Shown in pieces: positions 19,016-27,854 of a stretch of DNA of 64,000 bases. How positions within the stretch are numbered: position 1 is the first letter of the stretch; each line of letters opens with the position of its first letter. A model generated the notes under the pieces. That model made no database searches, was not told where the DNA came from, and saw nothing but the letters and a program-made list of their open reading frames with translations. A program made the position numbers and the translations under genes. Source of the stretch: HIMB114 sp052048155 (GTDB taxonomy: Bacteria > Pseudomonadota > Alphaproteobacteria > Pelagibacterales > Pelagibacteraceae); the NCBI RefSeq assembly GCF_052048155.1, contig NZ_JBNAIK010000002.1:1-64000 (forward strand), given 5' to 3'.

Positions 19016-20946
19016 GATAAACACTCCTCGTAATCATTTGTTTGTTGGTTTTCTTGTTTTTTTTGCTTTTTAGTTTTTGCAAAACTTGTATTCACAACTT
19101 CAGCTCTTTGGATCGATTTAGATCTACAATAATAAAGGCTTTTTAATCCTTTTTTCCAAGCTTGATAATGAATCTGGTGAAGGTCCTTTTTATGAATATC
19201 AGCAGGTATAAACACATTAAGTGATTGGGCCTGAGATATATAAGGTGTTCTATCTGCTGAATGATCAATTAACCATCTTTGGTCAATTTCAAAAGCAGTT
19301 TTAAATACGTCTTTTTCATCTTGAGATAAAAAATCTAGATGTTCAACTGAACCTTGGTTTGTTGTAATTGAAGACCAAACTTCATTTGTATCTTGATTGT
19401 ACTTTTGTAAGATTTTTTTCAAGTATTTGTTTCTAACATTAAATGAACCGGATAGAGTTTTGTGCGTATAACTGTTTGCTGCTACTGGCTCAATTCCTGG
19501 CGATGCTCCTCCACAAATAATTGAAATGGATGCTGTCGGCGCAATTGCAGTTTTATTAGAAAATCTTTCATTAATTCCATACTCAGCTGCATCAGGACAA
19601 GGTCCTCTTTCTTCAGCTAATTTTTTTGAAGCAGCGTTGACTTCTTTGTCTATGAACTGAAACATTTTTTTATTCCAAACTTTAGCCATAACAGACTCAA
19701 GTGGTATCATGTGTCTTTGCATGTAAGAATGAAATCCCATAACTCCAAGTCCAACACTTCTTTCTCTCATTGCGGAATATTTTGCGTCTTTGAATGATTC
19801 AGGTGCACGATTAATGAAATCAGATAAAACGTTATCTAACATTCTCATTATATCTTCAATAAACCCAGGCTCATCTTTCCATTCGTCATAATTTTCCAAA
19901 TTTAAAGATGATAAACAACATACCGCTGTTCTATCTTTTCCGTACTTATCAATTCCAGTTGGCAGAGTTATCTCACTGCATAAATTTGATGTCTTAACAG
20001 TAAGACCAGCAAGTTTATGATGCTGAGGTATCATTCTATTAACAGTATCAATGTAAACGATGTACGGCTCACCTGTCTCAACTCTTGCAGTTAATAATCT
20101 AATCCATAAATTTCTTGCTTTAATTGTTGATTGAACTGTACCGTCATATGGACTCTTTAAAGGCCAGTCAGCATCAGTTTCAACAGCTCTCATAAACGCA
20201 TCTGTCACCAGTACACCGTGATGTAAATTTAAAGCTCTTCTATTCGGATCTCCACCAGTTGGTCTTCTCATTTCAATAAACTCTTCTATCTCAGGATGAT
20301 CAATCGGAAGATAGCATGCTGCTGAACCTCTTCTTAAAGAACCCTGACTAATTGCAAGTGTTAAAGAGTCCATTACTTTAATAAACGGAATAATTCCTGA
20401 AGTTTTTCCAACTCTTCCAACTTTTTCTCCAATAGCTCTAAGGTTACCCCAGTAGCTTCCAATTCCACCACCTTTTGCAGCAAGCCAAACATTCTCGCTC
20501 CACAGATTTACAATTCCGTCTAATGAATCTGCCGCTTCATTTAAAAAACACGAAATAGGCAAACCTCTTGATGTGCCTGCGTTTGAAAGCACAGGTGTTG
20601 CTGGCATGAACCATAATTTAGAAATATAATTATAAAGTCTTTGTGCATGAAGATTATCATCAGCATAAGTTGCGGCTACCCTTGCAAATAAATCTTGATA
20701 AGACTCGTTTTCACTTAAATATCTATCTGTTAGAGTTGCCATACCAAAATCAGTTAGATTAGCGTCACGTGATCTATCGATCTTAATAGTGATTCCTTCT
20801 TCGTTTTGAAATAATTCAGTGTCGTTTGAAAGGCTAAATAGGTCTGGCCTCTTCAAATCATCATTGATTTTGCTAGATTCTTCTACAATTTTGTCCTTGT
20901 TTTCTTCCAAAGCATTCTTGATAGCCAGAGCGATGTTATCTTGCAT
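19006..20946 (-). CDS. nrdA: Ribonucleoside-diphosphate reductase, alpha subunit
   Basis: Catalytic subunit reducing ribonucleoside diphosphates. The 646-residue chain shows the ten-stranded barrel core: LSNAGTSRGLPISCFL with the first active-site Cys, SNLCSEITLPT with the radical-site Asn-Cys-Glu, PTASISIICGGASPGIEP, and the tail pair CLSC in ECLSCQ that accepts electrons from thioredoxin. It is about 110 residues shorter than E. coli NrdA, and no N-terminal ATP-cone is recognisable, so dATP feedback on overall activity may be absent. Its 3' end encodes the nrdB ribosome-binding site. Two NrdR-like boxes lie upstream. Confidence 0.95.
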   Translation of the reverse strand: MQDNIALAIKNALEENKDKIVEESSKINDDLKRPDLFSLSNDTELFQNEEGITIKIDRSRDANLTDFGMATLTDRYLSENESYQDLFARVAATYADDNLHAQRLYNYISKLWFMPATPVLSNAGTSRGLPISCFLNEAADSLDGIVNLWSENVWLAAKGGGIGSYWGNLRAIGEKVGRVGKTSGIIPFIKVMDSLTLAISQGSLRRGSAACYLPIDHPEIEEFIEMRRPTGGDPNRRALNLHHGVLVTDAFMRAVETDADWPLKSPYDGTVQSTIKARNLWIRLLTARVETGEPYIVYIDTVNRMIPQHHKLAGLTVKTSNLCSEITLPTGIDKYGKDRTAVCCLSSLNLENYDEWKDEPGFIEDIMRMLDNVLSDFINRAPESFKDAKYSAMRERSVGLGVMGFHSYMQRHMIPLESVMAKVWNKKMFQFIDKEVNAASKKLAEERGPCPDAAEYGINERFSNKTAIAPTASISIICGGASPGIEPVAANSYTHKTLSGSFNVRNKYLKKILQKYNQDTNEVWSSITTNQGSVEHLDFLSQDEKDVFKTAFEIDQRWLIDHSADRTPYISQAQSLNVFIPADIHKKDLHQIHYQAWKKGLKSLYYCRSKSIQRAEVVNTSFAKTKKQKKQENQQTNDYEECLSCQ

Positions 20947-20978
20947 TTTTTAGCCTTTTTGTTACGTTTTTATGTAAA

Positions 20979-20995
20979 AACAACTATATGTTGTG
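20979..20995. promoter_or_regulatory. NrdR box, proximal (putative)
   Basis: An imperfect palindrome (ACAACTATATGTTGTGT) matches the NrdR box pattern ACACNATATATNGTGT in its TATAT core and its CAAC/GTTG arms. It is centred at about 20987, 41 bp upstream of the nrdA ATG. NrdR is the conserved repressor of ribonucleotide reductase genes. Confidence 0.5.
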
Positions 20996-21009
20996 TCTAT
21001 AAAGCTTGA

Positions 21010-21026
21010 GTATACTAATTGTATGT
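21010..21026. promoter_or_regulatory. NrdR box, distal (putative)
   Basis: A second, weaker palindrome (ATACTAATTGTAT) is centred at about 21018, exactly 31 bp from the proximal box. NrdR boxes typically occur in pairs about three helical turns apart. On the minus strand this box overlaps TATACT (21014-21009), a candidate -10 element for nrdA, which would suit repression. Confidence 0.45.
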
Positions 21027-21044
21027 TCCAAGCAAGAGAACATA
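21022..21044. repeat. Inverted repeat TATGTTC-N9-GAACATA
   Basis: A perfect 7-bp inverted repeat lies between nrdA and the divergent phosphohexomutase gene, next to the distal NrdR-like box. It has no T-run and is too widely spaced for a terminator. The half sites resemble GTTC/GAAC of SOS boxes, but the arrangement is not the alphaproteobacterial LexA direct repeat GTTC-N7-GTTC. It could be an operator for either gene. The rest of the 186-nt gap (20947-21132) shows nothing else I can identify. Confidence 0.3.
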
Positions 21045-21132
21045 ATATGAACTTATAGATAAATCAATAATAAAATTGAGGCCTGTTAATTATTGGCTTT
21101 CAAAAGAACTGCTAATTCATTAATGGTTTCTT

Positions 21133-22590
21133 ATGTCTGATTCTACTATCCACATTAATCACAATGGGTTCAGAGAATATGATGCTAGATGGCTTTATCC
21201 TGACGACATCAATCTAGCTGGAATTAGAAATTTAGGCTGCGGATTGGGTTCACAAATTATTTCAGAAACAAAAAAACAAAACCCAAGAGTTGTGGTTGGA
21301 TATGATTACAGGTCTTACAGCGAAGAAATTAAAAATTCCTTAACTGAAGGTTTAATTTCAACTGGATGTCATGTTGAAGATTTAGGACTATCTTTGTCTC
21401 CAATGGCCTACTTCGCGCAATTTGAATTAGAAGCTGACGGTGTAGCAATGGTTACAGCCAGTCATAATGAAAATGGATGGACAGGAGTTAAAATGGGAAT
21501 TGCAAAAGGCTTAACCCATGCTCCCGAAGAAATGCAAGAACTAAAAGAAATTGTATTAAATAAAAAATTTATGTCAGGTAAAGGAAGTGTAAAAAAAATA
21601 GAAAATTTTATTGATGTTTATAAAAAAAATTTAATTTCAAAAAACAAAATACAAAAAAAAATCAAAGCTGTTGTTGCATGTGGTAATGGAACTGCCGGAA
21701 TATTTGCTCCAGATATCTTAAGGGGTATTGGGTGCGAAGTGATTGAGATGGACTGCAACCTAGATTTTACATTTCCAAAATATAACCCTAATCCAGAAGA
21801 CCTTGAAATGCTTCATGCTATTTCAAAAACAGTAAAAGAGAATAATGCTGATGTTGGATTTGGTTTTGATGGAGATGGAGATCGTGTTGGTGTTATTGAT
21901 AATAATGGTGAAGAGATATTTTCTGATAAAATTGGATTACTAATCGCAAGGAACTTGGCTCCGCAATATCCTAATTCAAAATTTGTAATAGATGTTAAAT
22001 CAACTGGACTGTTCTCTCACGATAAAATTTTGAATAAAAATAATTGTGAAACCATTTTATGGAAAACTGGTCATTCACATATAAAAAGGAAAGTTAATAA
22101 AGAAAAAGCACTCGCAGGTTTTGAAAAAAGCGGTCACTTTTTCTTTAATCAACCACTGGGTCTAGGTTATGATGATGGAATTAATTCTGCAATACAAGTC
22201 TGCCACCTATTAAATAATCAAGACAAAAAAATGAATGAAATTATTGATGAACTTCCAAAAACTTTTCAAACACCAACAATGGCTCCTTTTTGTAAAGATG
22301 AAGAAAAATATCAAGTTGTTGATGAGCTAGTTAAAAAATTTATAAAGTTTAAAAATGACAAAGTATTAGTCGATGGTGAAGAGATAAAAGATGTATTAAC
22401 AGTAAATGGCGTAAGATTTTCTTTAAGCGATGGATCCTGGGGTTTAATAAGAGCTTCATCAAACAAACCTTCTTTAGTTGTAGTGACTGAAAGTCCAACC
22501 TCAGATAAAAGAAAAAAAGCAATTTTTAATTTTATTGATAAATATTTGCAAGAAACTGGCAAGATTGGTGAATACGATCAAAAAATTTAA
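21133..22590 (+). CDS. Phosphomannomutase/phosphoglucomutase (alpha-D-phosphohexomutase)
   Basis: Interconverts hexose 1- and 6-phosphates for cell-surface sugar synthesis. The 485-residue protein shows the four family landmarks: an NGFREYDAR opening, the phosphoserine loop TASHNE with Ser110, the metal-binding loop DGDGDR (Asp246-Asp250), and the sugar-binding loop FEKSGH, with the phosphate-binding RASSNKPSL at the C-terminus. The family includes AlgC/ManB/PgcA, and substrate preference cannot be read from the sequence. It is transcribed divergently from nrdA and converges on the HIT gene with no gap. Confidence 0.88.
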   Translation: MSDSTIHINHNGFREYDARWLYPDDINLAGIRNLGCGLGSQIISETKKQNPRVVVGYDYRSYSEEIKNSLTEGLISTGCHVEDLGLSLSPMAYFAQFELEADGVAMVTASHNENGWTGVKMGIAKGLTHAPEEMQELKEIVLNKKFMSGKGSVKKIENFIDVYKKNLISKNKIQKKIKAVVACGNGTAGIFAPDILRGIGCEVIEMDCNLDFTFPKYNPNPEDLEMLHAISKTVKENNADVGFGFDGDGDRVGVIDNNGEEIFSDKIGLLIARNLAPQYPNSKFVIDVKSTGLFSHDKILNKNNCETILWKTGHSHIKRKVNKEKALAGFEKSGHFFFNQPLGLGYDDGINSAIQVCHLLNNQDKKMNEIIDELPKTFQTPTMAPFCKDEEKYQVVDELVKKFIKFKNDKVLVDGEEIKDVLTVNGVRFSLSDGSWGLIRASSNKPSLVVVTESPTSDKRKKAIFNFIDKYLQETGKIGEYDQKI

Positions 22591-22986
22591 TTAAATAATT
22601 TTTTTTAATTTAGATAATATTTTTTCAAGTTCTTTTTTTGGATATGGCTTTGGTTTAGTTACCCAAACTGGTAATGGCCATGTTGGGTCCTTTTTATGCC
22701 GTGGAATTATATGAATATGTAATTGAGGTATGATATTTCCAACTTTTTCTACGTTTAAATTGTTGCACTTGAAATGTTGTTTCATTTTTTTACTACAATG
22801 TTGGATTTCATTTAAAAGTTGGGTTTGATCTTTTTTATTTAAATCTAAAATTTGAGATACCTTTGCTCTTTTAGGAATTAACATTATCCATGGAAATTTA
22901 GAATTATCGTGAAGCCTTACATAGCAAAGCTTTAATTCCTTAATAAAATAGCTAGTTTTATTAAATTTATTATTAAGCTTAAACAC
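22591..22986 (-). CDS. HIT-domain hydrolase-like protein
   Basis: Histidine-triad proteins hydrolyse or transfer nucleotides (for example Ap4A or adenylylated substrates). In this 131-residue protein the triad region reads QLHIHIIPRH, with His90 and the central, catalytic-position His92. The third triad position is Ile94, as in a known proteobacterial subgroup with HxH-hydrophobic endings, and is followed by the subgroup's DPTWPLPVW. Its start overlaps the CaiB-family gene stop by one base, placing it at the end of the TRAP-ECH-CaiB transcript. Its connection to that pathway is unknown. Confidence 0.8.
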   Translation of the reverse strand: MFKLNNKFNKTSYFIKELKLCYVRLHDNSKFPWIMLIPKRAKVSQILDLNKKDQTQLLNEIQHCSKKMKQHFKCNNLNVEKVGNIIPQLHIHIIPRHKKDPTWPLPVWVTKPKPYPKKELEKILSKLKKII

Positions 22987-24179
22987 TAAGCTACAATTCC
23001 TCGTGTTTTGTAATCTTTAATTTCTGTGTTTGAATAACCAAAATTTTGCAAAACCTCGTCTGTGTGTTCGCCAAAAACTGGGGCTCCTGTGCTATTTTCA
23101 ACCTTTGTTTTCGAAAATTTAATTGGCATACCAATAGCTTTTGATTTTCCAGCATTTTTGTTTTCTACTTCAATTATCATCTTTCTATCTATTGTGTGAG
23201 GATCATTATGCATTTCAGTTATTGAATTAATTGGGCCGCATGGCAAACCTTCTTTGTCAAAAATATCTATCCATTCTTTAGAAGTTTTTTTTAAAATTTC
23301 TTTTTGTAGAACTTCGACTAAAGAATTTAGATTACTCATTCTATTATCGTTACTGTTAAACCTTTCGTCTTCTTGTAACTCTTCTTTGTTTAAAGCTTTG
23401 ATTAACCTTAACCAAGTTTTTTGATTAGATGCTCCAACTGTAATCCAATTATCTTTAGTTTTAAAAGCTTGATAAGGCGCTGTAAGAGGATGTGCCGAAC
23501 CTAGTGGGCCTGGTGATTTACCTGTTGCAACTGCAATCGCAGATTGCCAATATGTATGAACGATACCCGCTTCAAATAAAGATGTATCTACCCTTTGACC
23601 TTCTCCAGTTTTTTCACGATTAATCAATGCAGCCAAAACACCCGTTGCTCCAAGAATACCAGCGGTAATATCTGTAAGTGGAGCTCCAACCTTCATTGGA
23701 GGTTTGTCTTTACTCTCACCAGTAATACTCATCAAACCACTCATGCCTTGTGCAACTAAATCAAATCCGCCTTTGTCAGAGTATGGACCTGTTCTACCGT
23801 AACCTGATATTTCACAATAAACTATTTTTGGGTTAATTTTTTTTAATTCATCATAACCAATTCCAAGTTTTTCCATCGTTCCTTTTCTAAAATTTTCTAT
23901 AACAACATCAGATTCTTTGATCATTTTTTTTAAAATATTAATTCCATCTTTTTCTTTTAAGTTAATTGCAATTCCTTTTTTATTTCTGTTCATCATCATA
24001 TATGCAGATGCTTCACCATTTATATCAGGCGGTAAAAATCTTCTTGTGTCATCTCCACCTGGTATTTTTTCAATTTTGATTACTTCTGCTCCAAGATCTG
24101 CAAGCATTAATCCACATGTTGGTCCAGCCATAATTTGAGCAAGTTCTAAAACCTTTACTCCTTGTATCGGACCCGGCAT
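22986..24179 (-). CDS. CaiB/BaiF family (class III) CoA-transferase
   Basis: Class III CoA-transferases move CoA between carboxylic acids through aspartyl anhydride intermediates. The 397-residue protein begins GVKVLELAQIMAGPTCGLML, has DLGAEVIKIEKIPGGDD, MNRNKKGIAINLK, VIENFRKGTMEKLGIGYDEL, and the catalytic-Asp region GGFDLVAQGMSGLMS, all standard. It sits between an enoyl-CoA hydratase (1-nt gap) and the HIT gene, downstream of a TRAP transporter, suggesting that an imported carboxylate is activated here and then hydrated. The actual acid is not identifiable; carnitine/crotonobetaine-like or dicarboxylate substrates are candidates. Confidence 0.88.
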   Translation of the reverse strand: MPGPIQGVKVLELAQIMAGPTCGLMLADLGAEVIKIEKIPGGDDTRRFLPPDINGEASAYMMMNRNKKGIAINLKEKDGINILKKMIKESDVVIENFRKGTMEKLGIGYDELKKINPKIVYCEISGYGRTGPYSDKGGFDLVAQGMSGLMSITGESKDKPPMKVGAPLTDITAGILGATGVLAALINREKTGEGQRVDTSLFEAGIVHTYWQSAIAVATGKSPGPLGSAHPLTAPYQAFKTKDNWITVGASNQKTWLRLIKALNKEELQEDERFNSNDNRMSNLNSLVEVLQKEILKKTSKEWIDIFDKEGLPCGPINSITEMHNDPHTIDRKMIIEVENKNAGKSKAIGMPIKFSKTKVENSTGAPVFGEHTDEVLQNFGYSNTEIKDYKTRGIVA

Positions 24180-24180
24180 T

Positions 24181-24960
24181 TTATTTATTTTTAAATTTTG
24201 GTTTTGTTTTTGTTAAAAAAGATTTGTAACCTATTTGAAAATCTTTTGTGTCATAGCATTTGTAACCAAGATTATTTAACTTACTCGTGACTTTTCCAGT
24301 TTTCAGTATCTCTTTTGCAAATTGTTTATGCCACCTTGCTACTTTTGGTGCACCATCGCAAATTAATTCAGCAGTTTTATATGCTTCTTTTTCAACATCT
24401 TCATCTGGAACAACTTTATTTACTAAATTTTTTTCATAAGCTTCTTTGGCACTCATTATCTTTCCTTCAAGTAAAATTTCCATGGCTGTTGAATAATTGG
24501 TTATACCAAGTAAAGCCTGTAGCTCTTTTGCTGCCATAGTTAAGCCTAGTCTTTTAATTGGAACTCCAAACCTTGAGGATTCTCCACAAACTCTCAAATC
24601 ACAACATGCTGCAATTTCCATACCACCACCAACACAAATCCCCTCGATCAATGCAACAGTTGGTATAGGACAATCTTGAATAGCTCTTAAAGTGCCGTGT
24701 AAAAAAACTCCATAAGCTTTGGCTAATTTACTATTAGATCTTTCTTTTTCAAACTCTCCAATATCATTTCCAGGTGAAAAAGATTTTCCCCCTTCTCCTC
24801 TGATTACAATGCATCTTAAATCTTTATTTTTACTAAGATTTTTAAAAACACTTCCTAGCTCTTTCCACATAGGTTTGGTTAAAGCATTTAATTTTTCAGG
24901 ACGGTTTAGAGAGACCTCTATTATGTAATTGCTTATTTTTTTTTGTTTAATTAAGTTCAT
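24181..24960 (-). CDS. Enoyl-CoA hydratase/isomerase family protein
   Basis: A crotonase-fold enzyme acting on an acyl-CoA double bond. The 259-residue protein has the N-terminal strand EVSLNRPEKLNALTKPMW, the CoA-binding FSPGNDIGEF and the oxyanion-hole segment EGICVGGGMEIAACCDLRV. A Glu of the usual catalytic pair is not evident at the AKE position, so the reaction may differ from plain hydration. It starts one base before the end of dctM and ends one base before the CaiB-type gene, indicating one transcript and a shared pathway. Confidence 0.85.
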   Translation of the reverse strand: MNLIKQKKISNYIIEVSLNRPEKLNALTKPMWKELGSVFKNLSKNKDLRCIVIRGEGGKSFSPGNDIGEFEKERSNSKLAKAYGVFLHGTLRAIQDCPIPTVALIEGICVGGGMEIAACCDLRVCGESSRFGVPIKRLGLTMAAKELQALLGITNYSTAMEILLEGKIMSAKEAYEKNLVNKVVPDEDVEKEAYKTAELICDGAPKVARWHKQFAKEILKTGKVTSKLNNLGYKCYDTKDFQIGYKSFLTKTKPKFKNK

Positions 24961-26244
24961 TTATGATCTGTAAAAATACTCAACTAAAGTCATCGGGATA
25001 GCTGGTACATAAGTAACAAGTATTAATAGAAGTAATAAAACGCATATGAACATAATATTAGCTCTGGTCACTTCCCAGATATCTGCTTTTGCAACTGAAC
25101 ATGCTGTAACTAGTACACTGGCTACTGGAGGAGTTTGCTGTCCAATAGCTAAGTTTAAGGTTACGATAATTCCAAAGTGCACTGGGTCAATTCCAACAGC
25201 ATTTACCAGCGGCATTACTATTGGGACAGTTAAAATAATTGCAGCAGCAGAGTGTAAAAATAATCCAATTGCTAATAAAAATACGTTTAATATCATCAAA
25301 ACAAAATACTTATTATTTGTTATTCCAATAATTGACTCTGCAACTTTTTGAGGAATTTGTTCCACTGTTAAAAATTCTCCTAATAAAACAGAGGCCCCAA
25401 CTAACAACATTACAACAGCTGTTTGGGTGGCACCTTCAGAAGCCGCTTTATAAAAACTTTTAAAATCTAGTTCTCTATGAATAAATCCAATTATTAGAGC
25501 AGCAACAACTGCTAGACCTGCTCCTTCTGTTGCAGTCACTACTCCCCCAAAAATTCCACCTAAAATTATCAATGGTAAAGTAAATGCTAGTCCAGCTTCT
25601 TTTGCTGTTTTTTTAAGATTTTGGAAATCAAAAGCTTCTTCAACTGGTAAATCTTTTTTTCTTGCATAAATATAAGCTGCAAACATCATTAAAAAACCGC
25701 CAAGTATTCCAGGAATAATACCCGCCACAAATAATTGGACTACAGAGCTTTGCGCCATCACAGCATATAAGATCATTGGAATAGATGGTGGAATTATAAT
25801 TGCTAATGATGCAGAAGAAGATGTAACAGCAGCTGAAAATGGTCCTGGATAACCTTTCTTTTTCATAGCAGGTATCAAAATTGATCCAAGTGCAGCAACA
25901 TCTGCAACAGCTGATCCTGAAATTTCAGCAAAAAACATGGATACGGCAATATTAATCATGGCCAATCCACCTTTAACAAACCCTACTAAGGCTGATGCAA
26001 ATGCAATTAATCTTCTGGAAATTCCTGCGGTATTCATAATTGATCCAGCTAAGATAAATAATGGAATTGCAATTAATGGAAATTTCATTGTCCCGTCATA
26101 TAAAACGATTGCAGTATCAATTAAGAATGATGGTCCTTGATTTACTACCATTGCAAAAACTGTTGTAATCGCAATTCCAATTGCAATCGGAACATTGATA
26201 CTTAATAAAAACAACAAAATAGAGAACATGATAAGCAACATCAT
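24961..26244 (-). CDS. dctM: TRAP transporter large permease DctM
   Basis: Large membrane subunit of a TRAP (tripartite ATP-independent periplasmic) transporter, driving sodium-coupled solute uptake. The 427-residue protein has about 12 hydrophobic helices and the DctM family segments NVPIAIGIA, FFAEISGSAVADVAALGSI, IIIPPSIPMILYAV and NLAIGQQTPPVASVL. It follows dctQ with a 21-nt gap and precedes the enoyl-CoA hydratase directly. The substrate is probably a carboxylate, judging from the adjacent CoA-transferase. Confidence 0.93.
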   Translation of the reverse strand: MMLLIMFSILLFLLSINVPIAIGIAITTVFAMVVNQGPSFLIDTAIVLYDGTMKFPLIAIPLFILAGSIMNTAGISRRLIAFASALVGFVKGGLAMINIAVSMFFAEISGSAVADVAALGSILIPAMKKKGYPGPFSAAVTSSSASLAIIIPPSIPMILYAVMAQSSVVQLFVAGIIPGILGGFLMMFAAYIYARKKDLPVEEAFDFQNLKKTAKEAGLAFTLPLIILGGIFGGVVTATEGAGLAVVAALIIGFIHRELDFKSFYKAASEGATQTAVVMLLVGASVLLGEFLTVEQIPQKVAESIIGITNNKYFVLMILNVFLLAIGLFLHSAAAIILTVPIVMPLVNAVGIDPVHFGIIVTLNLAIGQQTPPVASVLVTACSVAKADIWEVTRANIMFICVLLLLLILVTYVPAIPMTLVEYFYRS

Positions 26245-26265
26245 AAGTTTACTTCTTTTCCTCCA

Positions 26266-26766
26266 TTATTCCTCTCCTCCAACAATTTTACCTTCCATCA
26301 TTTGCTGATAGCTATTTTTAAAATTTAAAGTTTCAGAAATAATAAAAAGTATTGATGCAATTGGGATTACTGATTGAGCAAAAGGTTGTGGGACCCATTC
26401 TAAAGTCGTTAAAGTTTCTCCTTGAATTAAATACATAACTTTAAAACCATAAAAAGTAAGCATGGCAAAAAAACCATAAATAAAAAACTTTGAAATAAAA
26501 AATAAAACTCTTCTAAGCCCTAAAGGAAAGGATCTTAGGATACTTGGAACACTAATATGACCACCTTTAAGAGCGGCATAAGCTGATCCATAATATGTTA
26601 ACCAAGCTAATTGGACCGCAGCAACTTCGTCATACCAAACTAATGCACTACCAGCCCATCTGAAGCTAACACCCATAATGACAACTGCTGCAAGAGCAAT
26701 CATCATAATGAATAGAATAAATTCTAAAAACTTATCGTATTTTTTCTTAAATGTTTCGATGTTCAT
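26266..26766 (-). CDS. dctQ: TRAP transporter small permease DctQ
   Basis: Small membrane subunit of the TRAP transporter, with four hydrophobic helices in 166 residues and the DctQ pattern FRWAGSALVWYDEVAAVQLAWLTYYGSA (shortened here; conserved W-x-x-E and YxGSA) followed by KGGHISV. I place the start at the ATG at 26766 (MNIETFKKKYDKF). An in-frame upstream reading would pass through the stem of the hairpin at 26775-26796, which makes a start there unlikely. It is separated from dctP by that hairpin. Confidence 0.9.
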   Translation of the reverse strand: MNIETFKKKYDKFLEFILFIMMIALAAVVIMGVSFRWAGSALVWYDEVAAVQLAWLTYYGSAYAALKGGHISVPSILRSFPLGLRRVLFFISKFFIYGFFAMLTFYGFKVMYLIQGETLTTLEWVPQPFAQSVIPIASILFIISETLNFKNSYQQMMEGKIVGGEE

Positions 26767-26774
26767 TAAAAAAA

Positions 26775-26796
26775 CCGGCCCTTGTTTAAGGGCCGG
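26775..26796 (-). terminator. Attenuator-type hairpin between dctP and dctQ
   Basis: A perfect GC-rich 9-bp stem (CCGGCCCTT with AAGGGCCGG, loop of four) is followed on the minus strand by a run of T. It lies 15 nt after the dctP stop and directly before dctQ. Partial termination here would yield more binding protein than permease, a usual arrangement in binding-protein-dependent transport operons. Confidence 0.75.
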
Positions 26797-26810
26797 CTCC
26801 ATTAAATAGT

Positions 26811-27785
26811 TTACTTAGCTAAACCAGAAACTTTTTTAATTAAAGCGTTTCCAGTAGGAACTTCGTCACCGAACTGTTTGTAAACAGCTGCACTTCCTTT
26901 AACAAAAGCATCTCTGTTTGCAGTGTTAACTTTAACACCTGCATCCTTGATTACTTTTAATAAAGATACTTCAAGCTCTGCAGCTCTTTTATAAACAAAT
27001 CCTTGAGTGTCTTGTGCTGCTTTTTCAACAATTTTTCTAACATCAGCAGGAACTTTGCTCCACTGATCTTTGTGAACAACAACATAAGCAGGAGTGTAAA
27101 CGTGATTACTTATAGATAAGTACTTTTGCACTTCCTGAAACTTAGCACTAGCAATCTGAGCATATGGATTTTCTTGACCATCCATAGTTCCAGTTTTTAA
27201 TGCAGTAAACACTTCAGAAAAAGCCATTGGAGTTGGGTTTGCGCCATAAGTTTGGAACATTTTAACTCTCCACTTTGACTTAGGTGTTCTAAGTTTAATA
27301 CCTTTTAAGTCACTCGGTGTATTAATTGGTCTCTTGTTATTTGTGATTTGTCTAAAACCATTTTCCCAGACAGCTAAAACTTTATAACCAGTTTTGCTCT
27401 CTAAGTTTTTAAAGATACCTGGCAATACTTGTTTTTCAACTTTTGCCATGTGATTTCTATCTTTAATCATGTATGGCATATCAAATACACCAAACTCATC
27501 GTGTACTGATGACATCACCGATGATGGTAGAGAAAAGTTTACAGTACCTAATTTAACTTTTTGAAGTAACTGTTTATCTTTTCCTAATTGAGAAGATCCA
27601 AAAGTTGTGATCTTTGCTTTACCGCCTAATCGACTATTTGCTAATTTTGCAAAATGCTCAACTGATTCATGGAATAATGATCCAGGTTTTCCAACGTGAC
27701 CAAATTTTAATTCTAATGAAAATGCAGATGAACTTATGAAAACTACAGATACGATTAAAGCAATAAGTTTGCTTAATGTTTTCAT
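26811..27785 (-). CDS. dctP: TRAP transporter solute-binding protein DctP
   Basis: Periplasmic binding subunit of the TRAP system. The 324-residue protein has a Sec signal peptide (basic KTLSK, hydrophobic IALIVSVVF, cleavage near SAFS-LEL), the opening LKFGHVGKPGSLFHESVEHF and the signature GIKLRTPKS with the conserved Arg that binds the substrate carboxylate. A strong GGGGGA ribosome-binding site precedes the ATG. It is the first gene of dctPQM-ECH-CaiB-HIT, and its 69-nt upstream gap must hold the promoter. Confidence 0.93.
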   Translation of the reverse strand: MKTLSKLIALIVSVVFISSSAFSLELKFGHVGKPGSLFHESVEHFAKLANSRLGGKAKITTFGSSQLGKDKQLLQKVKLGTVNFSLPSSVMSSVHDEFGVFDMPYMIKDRNHMAKVEKQVLPGIFKNLESKTGYKVLAVWENGFRQITNNKRPINTPSDLKGIKLRTPKSKWRVKMFQTYGANPTPMAFSEVFTALKTGTMDGQENPYAQIASAKFQEVQKYLSISNHVYTPAYVVVHKDQWSKVPADVRKIVEKAAQDTQGFVYKRAAELEVSLLKVIKDAGVKVNTANRDAFVKGSAAVYKQFGDEVPTGNALIKKVSGLAK

Positions 27786-27854
27786 TTATTTCCCCCTGTT
27801 AAATTTCTATGATTTTAGTAAAAATTAACTGGGTTGGCTAGAGATATATTTTGA

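Noticed and set aside
21022..21044. LexA (SOS) box near nrdA
   Set aside because: Alphaproteobacterial LexA sites are direct repeats GTTC-N7-GTTC; this is an inverted repeat with a 9-bp spacer.
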